Assembly (NCBI RefSeq): GCF_000299875.1
Contig: NZ_AMRK01000001.1
Coordinates: 186,001 to 250,000 of the forward strand
Direction: 5' to 3'
Length of the DNA stretch: 64,000 bases
Source: Celeribacter baekdonensis B30
GTDB lineage: Bacteria > Pseudomonadota > Alphaproteobacteria > Rhodobacterales > Rhodobacteraceae
The translations under genes were made by a program, and so were the position numbers. Shown here in pieces: positions 38,720-47,294 of the stretch. Each line of letters begins with the position of its first letter. Position 1 is the first letter of the stretch. The notes beneath the pieces are model-generated. The model saw nothing but the letters and a program-made list of their open reading frames with translations. It had not been told where the DNA came from and made no database searches.

Positions 38720-38959
38720 TTATTCCATCGGCGGAAGCAGACCCTCGGTTTGCGCCGTGGCCAATTCTTCAATGGACACTTCCCCACTCTCATCCGTGTC
38801 GATCGCTGCAAAGGTGTCTTCCGTCATGTCGGGATAGGCCATCAGCATTTCCTCCATGGAATAAGTGCCATTTTCATCGGCATCCATGAGCGTCATCTGC
38901 GCGAAAGCCGGGGCTGCGAGCAAAGTCAGTGCGCCAAAAGTCAAAGCGATACGTGTCAT
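38720..38959 (-). CDS. small exported EF-hand calcium-binding protein
   Basis: A 79-residue protein, signal peptide 1-20 (TLLAAPAFAQ, start ATG 38959 with AAAGGA). Two EF-hand loops are visible: DADENGTYSMEE (about 26-37) and DTDESGEVSIEE (about 54-65), with acidic positions 1, 3, 5 and 12 kept in both. EF-hands of this kind bind calcium, so the protein probably acts as a periplasmic calcium buffer or sensor. A longer reading upstream to 39229 is not protein-like. It is divergent from nothing close: an unlabelled 289-base stretch separates it from the CoA-transferase genes. Confidence 0.82.
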   Translation of the reverse strand: MTRIALTFGALTLLAAPAFAQMTLMDADENGTYSMEEMLMAYPDMTEDTFAAIDTDESGEVSIEELATAQTEGLLPPME

Positions 38960-39248
38960 GTCATGTGTCCTTTCAGTGTATGGCACCCGCGTCACTTTTG
39001 CGGGCAAATTGAAACGGTTTTGAACCGCTGCCCTGAGAGATACGTCTATGTGGAAAGGACGCAAGAGCTTCAAAATATTGAAATATTTTGCGCACAAGCT
39101 CGCCATAACCGCGCAACATCTTGCGCATTTTTCGGCAGCTTTTAGCGAATAGGCAGCGTTTGAAGCCGAAAATCGGCGAGATGACGCCAGCATGAGGACG
39201 GGGGCAAAAGCCCCCCTTGATAAAATCAATCGATCCTCCAGTCGGCCT
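38960..39248. other. spacer between the EF-hand gene and the CoA-transferase pair
   Basis: About 289 bases; no convincing gene or RNA. The open frame on the minus strand that continues the EF-hand reading upstream has no motif and no ribosome site. The sequence around 39060-39140 is comparatively AT-rich and probably carries the EF-hand gene promoter. Confidence 0.4.
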
Positions 39249-39905
39249 TCAACAGCCTACATGCATTTCCGGCACATCTGCGGCGTGAATGAGTCTGGCC
39301 TCTGTCATCGCAAGGATCATCTCAAGCGTCACGTTTGGCGCGCGTTCAATCAAATGCAGGCCGTCGTCTTCGGGTTTGAACACGCCAAGCTCGGTGACGA
39401 TCAAATCGACCCGACGTTGCGAGGTCAGCGGCAGGGTGCATTCACGCAGGATTTTGGCCTCGCCTTTGGCCCGGTGCTGCATCGCAACAATCACCTTTTT
39501 CGCGCCTGTCACCAAATCCATCGCCCCGCCCATGCCGGGCGTGTACTGCCCGGGAATGGTCCAGTTGGCGAGATGCCCGGCCTCATCGACCTGAAGCGCG
39601 CCAAGCACGGTCAGATCAAGATGCCCACCCCGGATCAAACCAAAGGAAAAAGCGGAATCAATCGTCGATGCGCCCGGCACGAACGACACAAACCTGCCAC
39701 CCGCATCGGTCAAGTGGCGGTCGCTCATGCCTTCGGGCGGGCGATGGCCCATCCCGACTGCGCCATTTTCGGCCTGAAAGAACACCCCCATGTCTTCGTC
39801 AAGATAATCAGACACAAGCGTGGGAATGCCGATGCCGAGGTTCACCAATGTGTTGGGCTCAATCTCCTGCGCCACGCGGCGGGCGATAAGGGCTTTGGGG
39901 TCCAT
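39249..39905 (-). CDS. acetate/3-oxoacid CoA-transferase subunit B
   Basis: A 218-residue subunit from ATG 39905 with a strong AAGGAGG site. ENGAVGMGHRPPEG carries the catalytic glutamate of class I CoA-transferases that forms the enzyme-CoA thioester, and LVNLGIGIPTLVSDY and NWTIPGQYTPGMGGAMDLVTGAKKV-type runs (here GQYTPGMGGAMDL) fit the beta subunit (AtoA/ScoB). It would act with the next-upstream subunit to move CoA between an acyl-CoA and an acid such as acetoacetate. Eleven bases separate it from its partner gene; precise substrate (acetate, succinate or other) is not fixed by sequence. Confidence 0.92.
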   Translation of the reverse strand: MDPKALIARRVAQEIEPNTLVNLGIGIPTLVSDYLDEDMGVFFQAENGAVGMGHRPPEGMSDRHLTDAGGRFVSFVPGASTIDSAFSFGLIRGGHLDLTVLGALQVDEAGHLANWTIPGQYTPGMGGAMDLVTGAKKVIVAMQHRAKGEAKILRECTLPLTSQRRVDLIVTELGVFKPEDDGLHLIERAPNVTLEMILAMTEARLIHAADVPEMHVGC

Positions 39906-39916
39906 GATGTGCCTCC

Positions 39917-40570
39917 TTACGTCGTGGATCGGATGACATGATCGACGAGAACGCCGGGGGTTTTGACCGCATCGGGCGGGATCACCCCGACGGGCACGAT
40001 CTCTTCGGGTTCGCAAATCACGGTGCGACCTGCGAGCGCCATGATCGGGTTAAAATTGGTGGCGGTGAGCATATAGGACAGGTTACCAACATAGTCGCAG
40101 GAGCGCGCAGCGATCAGGGCAAAATCGGCGGAGAGCGGCAGTTCGAGCAAATACTCTTTGCCATCAACCTCGATGATCTGCTTGCCCTCGGCCACCAATG
40201 TACCCACACCCGTCGGTGTCAAAATACCGCCAAGCCCCACACCCGCCGCGCGAATGCGTTCGACCAATGTGCCCTGCGGCACCAATTCCACCTCCAACTC
40301 ACCCGAAGCATATTGCGCCTGAACGATGGTGTTCAGCCCCATATGGCTACAGATCAGTTTCTTGACGCAATGCGCGGCAAACAGCGGCCCCGGCCCGGAG
40401 GTGTCCCGCGCCGTGTCATTTGAAATCAGGGTCAGGTCTTTTTTGCCAGCCTCTGCCAGCGCATGAACGATCCCGTCGGGGACGCCCACGCCCATAAATC
40501 CAGACAGCATCACAGAGGCCCCATCCGGGATCAGATCGACCGCGTCATGGAGCGATATGGCAAGATGCAT
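39917..40570 (-). CDS. acetate/3-oxoacid CoA-transferase subunit A
   Basis: A 217-residue alpha subunit (AtoD/ScoA type) upstream of the B-subunit gene in a two-gene operon. The start ATG 40570 has a GGAGG site. GASVMLSGFMGVGVPDGIVHALAEAG is the CoA-binding glycine-rich region; LVPQGTLVERIRAAGVGLGG and LPLSADFALIAARSCDYVGN are also conserved. Together with the B subunit it forms the heteromeric enzyme of ketone-body or short-chain acid metabolism. Confidence 0.92.
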   Translation of the reverse strand: MHLAISLHDAVDLIPDGASVMLSGFMGVGVPDGIVHALAEAGKKDLTLISNDTARDTSGPGPLFAAHCVKKLICSHMGLNTIVQAQYASGELEVELVPQGTLVERIRAAGVGLGGILTPTGVGTLVAEGKQIIEVDGKEYLLELPLSADFALIAARSCDYVGNLSYMLTATNFNPIMALAGRTVICEPEEIVPVGVIPPDAVKTPGVLVDHVIRSTT

Positions 40571-40933
40571 GGTTTCCTCCCTCTCTTTCCATTTTCAACG
40601 TGATCAAATCACGGATCGGTGATCATTTCCATGCGCTCGGTCAACATGGTGCAAAAGACCAAGGGCGGTGAAACGATGACTGAGCAGGCACACAGCATAT
40701 TGTGGAGGCTTCGCTTACCCCCCATAGGCTCGCGAAAAATGATGTAAAATCGCACCGCTTTGTTCACGAAACGGCCCCAATTGCCCCATTAACCTTAACC
40801 ATTCCTTGCTGGAGCAGATGAAAGAAGGCAAAAGTTGGGCAAGATTGAGGCAGTTGGCCATATTTGGCGGGATCAAAATGGGAAAAGAGAGCGGCATCGT
40901 ATCGCACTCGACCAGTTTGAAGGGAAATGGGCA
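40571..40933. other. spacer upstream of the atoDA-like pair and the next plus-strand gene
   Basis: About 363 bases without a convincing gene. It must hold the divergent promoters. GTGATCAAATCAC (GTGAT inverted around CAA) lies near 40600 with a second GTGATCA nearby. At 40789-40802 it reads TTAACCTTAACCAT, containing TTAACCAT, the CtrA half-site of other alphaproteobacteria. A TTG-initiated reading at 40835 would extend the membrane-protein gene, but GTG 40934 is preferred. Confidence 0.45.
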
Positions 40934-41770
40934 GTGATATATCGCATCCTGGGAGCGATTGTGCGTGCGGTGTTGGTGGTCATGCTGATCACAACGCCGT
41001 CGATCTTGCTGCCGAATGTATCCGCTGATGGCGCGCAGATCGTTGCCCTCGTGGCGCTGTTCGGCGCGGCTCTGACCTTTTTCGAATATGTCTCCGCCTA
41101 TCCGGGTCTTGTCGAATTTCGCGATGCACCGCCGTTCAATCGTGTGCGGTTTGGGGCGCTGTTTCTCACCGTCCTGTTGCTCACATTGATTTTTCGTGGA
41201 ACCGCCGAACCCACAATCGCCACCGATTTCGTGACCTCAGTGGGGGCTTTGATCGGCTATGTGCTCGATTTCCCCTACTCTCCGGTGCGGCTCATGTTGC
41301 TTGCCCTGCCCGAAGGCGCGTCTTTGAGCGAGGTTGAGATGATGCGCGAAGCCGCTGGCCTCAGCTATCTCATCTCCTTGGTCGCCTTGTCAGTCTTTGT
41401 GATCATTTTGCGGCTTGGCCATTGGCCCTCCAAATCCGGCTCGTTTAATGTCTGGATCAACCTGCCCACCTTCGATCCCACCGCCGGTGGCGACGTGATT
41501 GCACGTCTCAAACGCGATGCGCGGATCAACATTGTGATTGGCTTCCTGTTGCCTTTCCTGATCCCAGCCGTGATACAATCGGCCTCGAACCTGTTCGGTG
41601 GTTTGAGTGTCACCAACGACCAATCCTTGATCTGGACCGTGGCCGCATGGGCGTTTTTGCCATCCTCTTTGTTCATGCGCGGCATCGCCATGGAGCGTGT
41701 GGCCTCGATGATCGCCGAAAAGCGGCGTCAGACCTACGCGCGGGCCGATTTCGAACATCAACTGGTGTGA
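40934..41770 (+). CDS. uncharacterised multi-pass membrane protein
   Basis: A 278-residue hydrophobic protein. The frame is open from 40835, but that start would be TTG; GTG 40934 has GAAGGGA upstream and begins VIYRILGAIVRAV. About seven hydrophobic segments are spread through the sequence: AIVRAVLVVMLITTPSILL, VALVALFGAALTFFEYV, ALFLTVLLLTLIF, TSVGALIGYVL, LISLVALSVFVIILRL, NIVIGFLLPFLIPAVI and LIWTVAAWAFLPSS. No family motif is recognised. Its stop overlaps the next gene by GTGA, so they are translated together. Confidence 0.72.
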   Translation: MIYRILGAIVRAVLVVMLITTPSILLPNVSADGAQIVALVALFGAALTFFEYVSAYPGLVEFRDAPPFNRVRFGALFLTVLLLTLIFRGTAEPTIATDFVTSVGALIGYVLDFPYSPVRLMLLALPEGASLSEVEMMREAAGLSYLISLVALSVFVIILRLGHWPSKSGSFNVWINLPTFDPTAGGDVIARLKRDARINIVIGFLLPFLIPAVIQSASNLFGGLSVTNDQSLIWTVAAWAFLPSSLFMRGIAMERVASMIAEKRRQTYARADFEHQLV

Positions 41771-42819
41771 CCTGCCGCCTTTTCCTTGCTCTGTGCCTTG
41801 CGGTTTGGCCGCTTGTGGGTCAGGCGCAAGATCGGCTGCGCGTGGCAACATGGACCGTTGAATTGACGCGCAACGGGCCGGGGGTTTTGTTGCGCGACAT
41901 CCTGAAAGGCGATGACGCGCACATCCTCGCCGCCCAATCTCACATCAAAGCCCTGTCTCCAGATGTCCTGCTGCTCGTTGGGTTTGACACCGACCTTGAT
42001 GGTCACGCCTTGGCGCAATTCGCCCGCGATCTGGATTATCCGTACCTCTTCACCCGCTCCGGCAATTCCGGCCGGTCAACGGGCATCGACATGGACAAAG
42101 ACGGACGGTTTGGTGAACCGGAAGATGCGCAATCTTACGGCGAATTCACCGGGCAGGGCGGCATCGCGTTTTTGTCGCGCTTGCCGATTGATGTCGATGG
42201 CATCCGCGACTTTTCCGAAATGCTGTGGCGGGATCTACCGCGCGCACGTATCCCTGAGGGCTATTTTGAGCCCAAAGATTTGGACGTTTTGCGCCTCTCG
42301 TCTCATGCCCATTGGGACATTCCTGTGGTTTGGAACGACGCGCCGCTGCATCTGTTCACCTATGCCGCCACCTCGCCGGTGTTTGATGGCGAAGATGATC
42401 GCAATGGCCGGCGCAATGCCGACGAAACCCGATTTTGGCAATTGTACCTCGATGGCGCGCTGGCTCTGCCGCCACCCGATGCGCCTTTTGTGATCCTTGG
42501 CGACAGCAACCTTGATCCCTCAGATGGCGATGGGTTGCGGGTGGATATGGTGGCGCTGCTGTCCGATCCGCGCCTGCAAGACCCAAAACCGCGCTCTGAT
42601 TTTGGCGCTATGATCGCCACCCCCGATCATCTGGGTGATCCGACCTTGGACACCGCCGATTGGAGTGACCCTGTGCCCGGCAATTTGCGGGTCGATTATG
42701 TGCTGCCGTCTAAGGCGCTTCATGTCATCGACGCAGGGGTGGCTTGGGCTCCGGCGGACGGTTTGGAAACCCCGTTTCGGCATGGGCTTGTCTGGGTCGA
42801 TCTCGCGCGGATTCCTTGA
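41767..42819 (+). CDS. endonuclease/exonuclease/phosphatase (EEP) superfamily exported protein
   Basis: A 350-residue protein from GTG 41767, overlapping the previous stop (GTGA). A signal peptide of about 18 residues ([17 protein letters not shown]) precedes [19 protein letters not shown], the EEP-fold start in which metal-ligand residues are usually Asn and Glu. [15 protein letters not shown] is the conserved GDxN metal motif, FRHGLVWVD ends with the catalytic His in a context like SDHxxxxxxL, and [10 protein letters not shown] precedes it. The usual Asn/Glu pair at the start reads AT-WTVE, so the metal site is altered at its first position. The substrate (nucleic acid, lipid or phosphoester) cannot be stated. 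Confidence 0.78.
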   Translation: MTCRLFLALCLAVWPLVGQAQDRLRVATWTVELTRNGPGVLLRDILKGDDAHILAAQSHIKALSPDVLLLVGFDTDLDGHALAQFARDLDYPYLFTRSGNSGRSTGIDMDKDGRFGEPEDAQSYGEFTGQGGIAFLSRLPIDVDGIRDFSEMLWRDLPRARIPEGYFEPKDLDVLRLSSHAHWDIPVVWNDAPLHLFTYAATSPVFDGEDDRNGRRNADETRFWQLYLDGALALPPPDAPFVILGDSNLDPSDGDGLRVDMVALLSDPRLQDPKPRSDFGAMIATPDHLGDPTLDTADWSDPVPGNLRVDYVLPSKALHVIDAGVAWAPADGLETPFRHGLVWVDLARIP

Positions 42820-42877
42820 CGTCCGCGCAGCGGTCCGTTACGCCGGGTCGACCCTAAAAATAAGGACTCGATGCGAT

Positions 42878-43981
42878 ATGAGCACGCCCTCTCTCCTCAT
42901 TCTGCCCGGCGATGGTATTGGCCCCGAAGTGATGGCCGAAGTCGTCAAAATCATTGACTGGTACGGCGACAAGCGCGGCCTGAACTTTGATGTCTCAATG
43001 GACCTCGTGGGGGGCGCGGCCTATGACAAACATGGCGTGCCTTTGGCCGATGAAACCATGGCAAAGGCCCATGAGGTCGATGCCGTCTTGTTGGGCGCCG
43101 TGGGTGGTCCGAAATACGATGTGCTTGATTTCTCGGTGAAACCCGAACGCGGGCTGTTGCGGCTGCGCAAGGAATTGGACTTGTTCGCCAATCTGCGCCC
43201 GGCACAGTGTTTCGACGCGCTGGCCGATTTCTCGTCGCTGAAAAAAGACATTGTTGCTGGTCTCGACATCATGATCGTGCGCGAATTGACCTCGGGCATC
43301 TATTTCGGTGAGCCGCGTGGTATCATCACCGAGGGCAACGAGCGTGTTGGCATCAACACCCAGCGCTACACCGAATCCGAAATCCGCCGCGTGGCGATTG
43401 CGGCTTTTGAATTGGCGATGAAGCGGAGCAAGAAATTGTGCTCGATGGAAAAAGCCAATGTGATGGAATCTGGCATTCTGTGGCGTGAAGTCGTCGAAGA
43501 GGTGGCCAAAGATTACCCTGAGGTTGCTGTCAGCCACATGTATGCCGACAATGGCGCGATGCAGTTGGTGCGTGCGCCGAAACAGTTCGACGTCATCGTG
43601 ACCGATAACCTGTTCGGTGACATCCTGTCCGATTGTGCGGCGATGCTCACCGGCTCACTTGGCATGTTGCCCTCCGCCTCCTTGGGGGCTCCGATGGCCA
43701 ATGGCCGCCCGCGCGCCATGTACGAACCGGTACACGGCTCCGCTCCCGACATCGCCGGTCAAGGCAAGGCCAACCCGATCGCTTGTATCCTCTCCTTCGC
43801 CATGGCGCTGCGCTATTCCTTTGACGAGGGCGCTGAGGCCACGCGTTTGGAAACCGCGATTGAAAAAGTACTGGCCGATGGTGTGCGCACCGCGGATCTT
43901 TTGGGGGAAGAGGGCGCAACGCCTGTGACCACCTCCGAGATGGGCGACAAGATCATCGAGGCGCTGAACGCGTCGCTTTGA
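42878..43981 (+). CDS. leuB: 3-isopropylmalate dehydrogenase
   Basis: A 367-residue NAD-dependent enzyme of leucine synthesis oxidising and decarboxylating 3-isopropylmalate. [12 protein letters not shown] starts it; [66 protein letters not shown] and [20 protein letters not shown] are the classical substrate, metal and NAD motifs. ATG 42878 is chosen over a long upstream open frame that overlaps the EEP gene. A good terminator follows 22 bases after the stop. It is separated from leuCD by about 4.8 kb of unrelated genes. Confidence 0.97.
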   Translation: MSTPSLLILPGDGIGPEVMAEVVKIIDWYGDKRGLNFDVSMDLVGGAAYDKHGVPLADETMAKAHEVDAVLLGAVGGPKYDVLDFSVKPERGLLRLRKELDLFANLRPAQCFDALADFSSLKKDIVAGLDIMIVRELTSGIYFGEPRGIITEGNERVGINTQRYTESEIRRVAIAAFELAMKRSKKLCSMEKANVMESGILWREVVEEVAKDYPEVAVSHMYADNGAMQLVRAPKQFDVIVTDNLFGDILSDCAAMLTGSLGMLPSASLGAPMANGRPRAMYEPVHGSAPDIAGQGKANPIACILSFAMALRYSFDEGAEATRLETAIEKVLADGVRTADLLGEEGATPVTTSEMGDKIIEALNASL

Positions 43982-44003
43982 ACGATCAAAGAGTTGACGG
44001 AGA

Positions 44004-44028
44004 GGGCGCCCATGTGGCGCCCTTTTTT
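44004..44028 (+). terminator. intrinsic terminator after leuB
   Basis: GGGCGCC (44004-44010) pairs with GGCGCCC (44016-44022) around CATGT and is followed by six T. Textbook terminator. Confidence 0.95.
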
Positions 44029-44099
44029 GTGAAAACGGCCACTCTTTGGCTATGAATTTGAGAAACCCATGTTAGTTTCGCGCCCGAGATCAAATTTTT

Positions 44100-45026
44100 G
44101 TGAGATATATTGTGGGATATTTAGAACGCATTTCCGCCCTCTGCGGCATCCTTTTTCTGTCTTGTTCGATGGCGCAAGCCAAGTCGCTTGAAGATATGTT
44201 CCCCATGATTGAGCTCGATGGTTTGACCCAAGAGCAAGAGGACTGGTTGGCGCTGCAAAAGGGGCTGGATTACCAAACAGGCACCATCACGCTACCCGGC
44301 TCGCAAGCCGTTTTGGAATTGGGGGACGCGTATTACTACTTCGGCCCAGAAGACTCGAAATATGTGCTTGAGGAGCTTTGGGGCAATCCACCGCGCGACC
44401 TGTCCTTGGGGATGGTGTTCCCTGCGGAGTATCTGCCGCTGGAATGGGACGCATGGGGCATGTTGCTCAACTATGACCCGATTGGGTTTGTTTCTGACGA
44501 AGATGCGGCCTCTTACAATTACGATGAATTGCTGCGCGATATGCAAAAGGATATGCTTACCGCCAACAAGGAGCGTGAAGAGCTTGGCTATGGTACGGTC
44601 GATCTTGTCGGTTGGGCCGAGCCGCCGCATTACGACGCCGAAAGCAAAAAGCTCTATTGGGCGAGAGAATTGTCCTTTGATGGGGTCGAGGATCATACCG
44701 TCAATTACGACATTCGCGCACTTGGACGCAAAGGCGTGTTGGTCATGTCGGTGATCGGGTCGATGGATCAAATCGACAGTATCAAAGCGGCTGCCCCTGA
44801 TCTGATTGCCATGACCCACTTCACAGTTGGCCAGCGCTACGTCGATTTTGATCCTTCCCTCGACACGGTTGCCGCGATTGGGATCGGCGGTTTGATTGCC
44901 GGTAAAGTGGCGGCAAAGGCGGGCTTTTTGGCCGCGACTCTTGTGTTTATGAAAAAGGGCTGGGTGCTTTTGTTTCTTGGCTTTGCCGCGCTCAAGAACA
45001 AGATCTTCAAACGTAAATCATCGTGA
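44100..45026 (+). CDS. DUF2167 family membrane protein
   Basis: A 308-residue protein, translated from GTG 44100 (no strong ribosome site visible; GTG 44112 is an alternative). An N-terminal signal sequence about 10-28 (CGILFLSCSMAQA) is followed by a soluble region with LDYQTGTITLPGSQAVLELGDAYYYFGPEDS-like start, typical of the DUF2167 family, and a C-terminal hydrophobic pair (IGIGGLIAGKVAAKAGFLAATLVF, GWVLLFLGFAALKN). Function unknown. It seems to begin a new transcript after the leuB terminator. Confidence 0.82.
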   Translation: MRYIVGYLERISALCGILFLSCSMAQAKSLEDMFPMIELDGLTQEQEDWLALQKGLDYQTGTITLPGSQAVLELGDAYYYFGPEDSKYVLEELWGNPPRDLSLGMVFPAEYLPLEWDAWGMLLNYDPIGFVSDEDAASYNYDELLRDMQKDMLTANKEREELGYGTVDLVGWAEPPHYDAESKKLYWARELSFDGVEDHTVNYDIRALGRKGVLVMSVIGSMDQIDSIKAAAPDLIAMTHFTVGQRYVDFDPSLDTVAAIGIGGLIAGKVAAKAGFLAATLVFMKKGWVLLFLGFAALKNKIFKRKSS

Positions 45027-45058
45027 GGTGAAGTGCGCAAAGCGGTACTAGCAGCGCT

Positions 45059-45352
45059 TTAATCAAACAGATCAAACACATCCTCAGCAGCATCAAACAG
45101 CCGATGGGCGATGGATTTTTGTTTTTTCTTTCCCTTCTTTTTGCGCGCCTGCTCAGGAGAGGGCCGTTTTTTCCCACTGACAATAAACGGGTCTTTGACA
45201 TGATCTGTGTGCAGCGCCTTGAGCCGCGACAAAGGCGCGCCGCAGGCTTTACATTGTAATTCATGCCGGGCACCCTGTCCGAAAGACAGCACGGTTTTAG
45301 AGCCGCAGTAACAACAGGTTGCCGATTTATGTGTGCGATACATCTGCCTCAT
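45059..45352 (-). CDS. small zinc-ribbon-like protein with basic tail
   Basis: A 97-residue protein. Two CxxC pairs, CYCG near residue 14 and CKAC near residue 34 (TCCYCGSKT and LQCKACGAPL), fit a zinc ribbon binding one metal. The middle is positively charged (KKRPSPEQARKKKGKKKQK), followed by a short acidic helix AEDVFDLFD. Two starts are possible, 45352 and 45343. It is not recognised as a named family. Nucleic-acid binding would be consistent with the zinc ribbon and basic stretch, but this is inference. It converges with the DUF2167 gene. Confidence 0.7.
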   Translation of the reverse strand: MRQMYRTHKSATCCYCGSKTVLSFGQGARHELQCKACGAPLSRLKALHTDHVKDPFIVSGKKRPSPEQARKKKGKKKQKSIAHRLFDAAEDVFDLFD

Positions 45353-45445
45353 GTGGGGCTGATGTATGCGCGTGACAAGGGTTGCACCCTTGTGTGTTTT
45401 GAAATCCGGCCTATTGATAGCGCAAACAGCAAGTGGGATGATCTT

Positions 45446-46390
45446 ATGAATATCACAGGCGCAATTTACGCCCTTGCGGCTTTTGCCATTTTTTCAACCC
45501 ATGACGTGGTGATCAAATTCCTAGGCGGTGTTTATGCGCCGTTTCAGATCATCTTTTTCTCAACACTGTTCTCTTTTCCGCTGGTGATGTTCATGCTGAT
45601 CCGCGACCGCACGGAGGGGCATTTGCGCCCGGTGTATCCGTTGTGGACCCTACTTCGGACCATGGCGGCCATGATCAACACCGTCGCTGCCTTTTATGCC
45701 TTTTCCGTTTTGCCGCTGGCGCAGGTTTACGCCCTGATCTTTGCCACCCCCCTTGTCATCACCATCCTGTCCATTCCGATCTTGGGTGAAAAAGTGGGAT
45801 TTCACCGTTGGGCCGCTGTCGTTGCAGGGCTGATCGGAGTGCTGGTCGTGTTGCGCCCCGGAGGAACAGCGTTCACGCTAGGCCATATGGCGGCGCTGTC
45901 CTGTGCCTTTTTTGGCGCGTTTGCCTCCATCGTGGTGCGCAAAGTCGGCCGCGAAGAACGTACCGCTGTCTTGATGCTCTACCCTCTGATCGCCAATTTC
46001 GTCGTCATGGGGGCGATGATGATCTTTTTCTACAAACCCCTACCGCTTTTGGACCTCGGCGGTGTCGGCATGGTGTCGCTATTGGGCTTCACCGGCGGGG
46101 TGATTTTGATCTTGGCGTACCGCGCCTCAGAGGCTGCGGTCGTGGCACCGATGCAGTACTCCCAGATCATCTGGGCAACGATTTTTGGCTATTTTATCTT
46201 CGGCGAAACCGTCGATATGCCCACGGTGATCGGCGCCGGGATCATCATCCTGTCTGGTCTTTACATCGTGTTCCGGGAATCGCGGGGCGGGCATTCGGAA
46301 AATACGCCCGTGCTCAGAACCCGCTCGCGGGCCTCCTCCGCCGCCTCCTTTCGAATCTCGCCCTTTATTCGCCGTGTAAAACAGCGCTAA
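45446..46390 (+). CDS. EamA/DMT superfamily permease
   Basis: A 314-residue membrane protein from ATG 45446; the open frame extends further upstream without a start signal. Ten hydrophobic helices in two EamA repeats are read: first repeat about 1-140 (AIYALAAFAIFSTHDVVIKFLGG to PILGEKVGFHRW), second about 145-285 (LSCAFFGAFASIVVRKVGRE to GAGIIILSGLYIVFRE). ILGEKVGFHRWAAVVAGLIGVLVVLRPG and IFGETVD are the typical repeat ends. Drug/metabolite transporter family; substrate unknown. The basic C-terminal tail is cytoplasmic. Confidence 0.9.
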   Translation: MNITGAIYALAAFAIFSTHDVVIKFLGGVYAPFQIIFFSTLFSFPLVMFMLIRDRTEGHLRPVYPLWTLLRTMAAMINTVAAFYAFSVLPLAQVYALIFATPLVITILSIPILGEKVGFHRWAAVVAGLIGVLVVLRPGGTAFTLGHMAALSCAFFGAFASIVVRKVGREERTAVLMLYPLIANFVVMGAMMIFFYKPLPLLDLGGVGMVSLLGFTGGVILILAYRASEAAVVAPMQYSQIIWATIFGYFIFGETVDMPTVIGAGIIILSGLYIVFRESRGGHSENTPVLRTRSRASSAASFRISPFIRRVKQR

Positions 46391-46438
46391 TTGGCCCTTG
46401 CAAATCCGCGCAAGTCGCTATATCCCGCCCGTCACGGT

Positions 46439-46515
46439 CGGGCTGTAGCGCAGCCTGGTAGCGCACCTGCTTCGGGAGCAGGGGGTCGGAGGTTCGAATC
46501 CTCTCAGCCCGACCA
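46439..46515 (+). tRNA. tRNA-Pro (anticodon CGG)
   Basis: A 77-base tRNA with encoded CCA. The acceptor stem is CGGGCTG (46439-46445) with CAGCCCG (46505-46511), followed by A and CCA. The anticodon arm CCTGC-TTCGGGA-GCAGG places CGG as anticodon, so it reads CCG proline codons. The T-arm GGTTCGAATCC is canonical. It lies 48 bases after the EamA permease gene. Confidence 0.97.
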
Positions 46516-46876
46516 ATGTAACCTTTGTCGAGTTCACTGAACTCTGCCTTTATGGCACTGAATCTTTCCTTTCTTCACAAGTATTCGCCTCCCGCATGTC
46601 TTGCTGACTGAGCTACCCCCCGAAAATCGGACACTGACATAGGCTACGATTTGCAGCCTGCCGACCTTCTACACGAAAAAGAGGGGGATACCGATACACA
46701 TCAGTTTGACCGGACATTTTTGGGCAGCGCGGATGTCGACTTGCGCGTGTTTGCCCTTTTCGAGAGAAAGCATTGGACAAACGACCCGGCCGAGGTCACC
46801 AAATAAACCCCAAGCTCTGCTCGCCCGCGGGCGGCCTTTGGGTTTTGCCACCTTCGCCTCTCACACGGACCCCGCC
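46516..46876. other. 361-base spacer between tRNA-Pro and arfB
   Basis: No convincing protein gene. Just past the tRNA a perfect 15-base palindrome GAGTTCACTGAACTC sits at 46530-46544. On the minus strand 46590-46625 contains GGGGGGTAGCTCAGT, the 5' half of a tRNA-like sequence that cannot be completed. At 46805-46846 AAACCC and GGGTTT bracket a hairpin with CGCCCGCGGGCG inside, reading as a GC stem followed by TTTT 31 bases before arfB. The palindrome and tRNA scrap next to a tRNA gene may mark an old integration site. Confidence 0.4.
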
Positions 46877-47293
46877 ATGCCCCTGTTTGTCACCGATAAA
46901 ATCGAAATTGCCGATTGGGAGATCACTGAGCAATTCGTGCGCGCCTCCGGTCCCGGCGGGCAAAATGTGAACAAGGTCTCAACAGCCGTGGAACTACGGT
47001 TCGAAGCGGCGCGCTCGCCGTCCTTGCCGGAGCCAGTGAAAAACCGATTGCGGCGCTTGGCGGGGCGGCGCTGGACCAAAGACGGCGCTCTGGTGATGTT
47101 CTGCGACGAAACCCGCCACCAAGCCCGCAACCGCGAGATCGTGCGGGAGCGATTGGTGGAGCTGATCAAACAGGCGGCGGAAAAACCGAAGTTCCGGGTC
47201 AAGACCAAGCCCACCCGCGGCAGTGTCGAACGACGAATCAAGGCGAAGAAGGTCCGGGGGGAGGTGAAGGCGCTGCGGGGGCGGGTCGACTAG
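46877..47293 (+). CDS. arfB: alternative ribosome-rescue peptidyl-tRNA hydrolase ArfB
   Basis: A 138-residue homologue of class I release factor domain 3 that frees ribosomes stalled without a stop codon by hydrolysing peptidyl-tRNA. ASGPGGQNVNKVSTAVEL contains the catalytic GGQ motif near residue 30. The basic C-terminal tail (KTKPTRGSVERRIKAKKVRGE) would enter the mRNA channel of the stalled ribosome. ATG 46877 was chosen; a longer open frame upstream overlaps the hairpin. Stop adjoins the convergent hydrolase gene. Confidence 0.95.
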   Translation: MPLFVTDKIEIADWEITEQFVRASGPGGQNVNKVSTAVELRFEAARSPSLPEPVKNRLRRLAGRRWTKDGALVMFCDETRHQARNREIVRERLVELIKQAAEKPKFRVKTKPTRGSVERRIKAKKVRGEVKALRGRVD

Positions 47294-47294
47294 A

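Noticed and set aside
46590-46625. possible second tRNA on the minus strand
   Set aside because: Only the 5' GGTAGCTCAGT part is present; no anticodon stem, T-arm or 3' acceptor can be paired.
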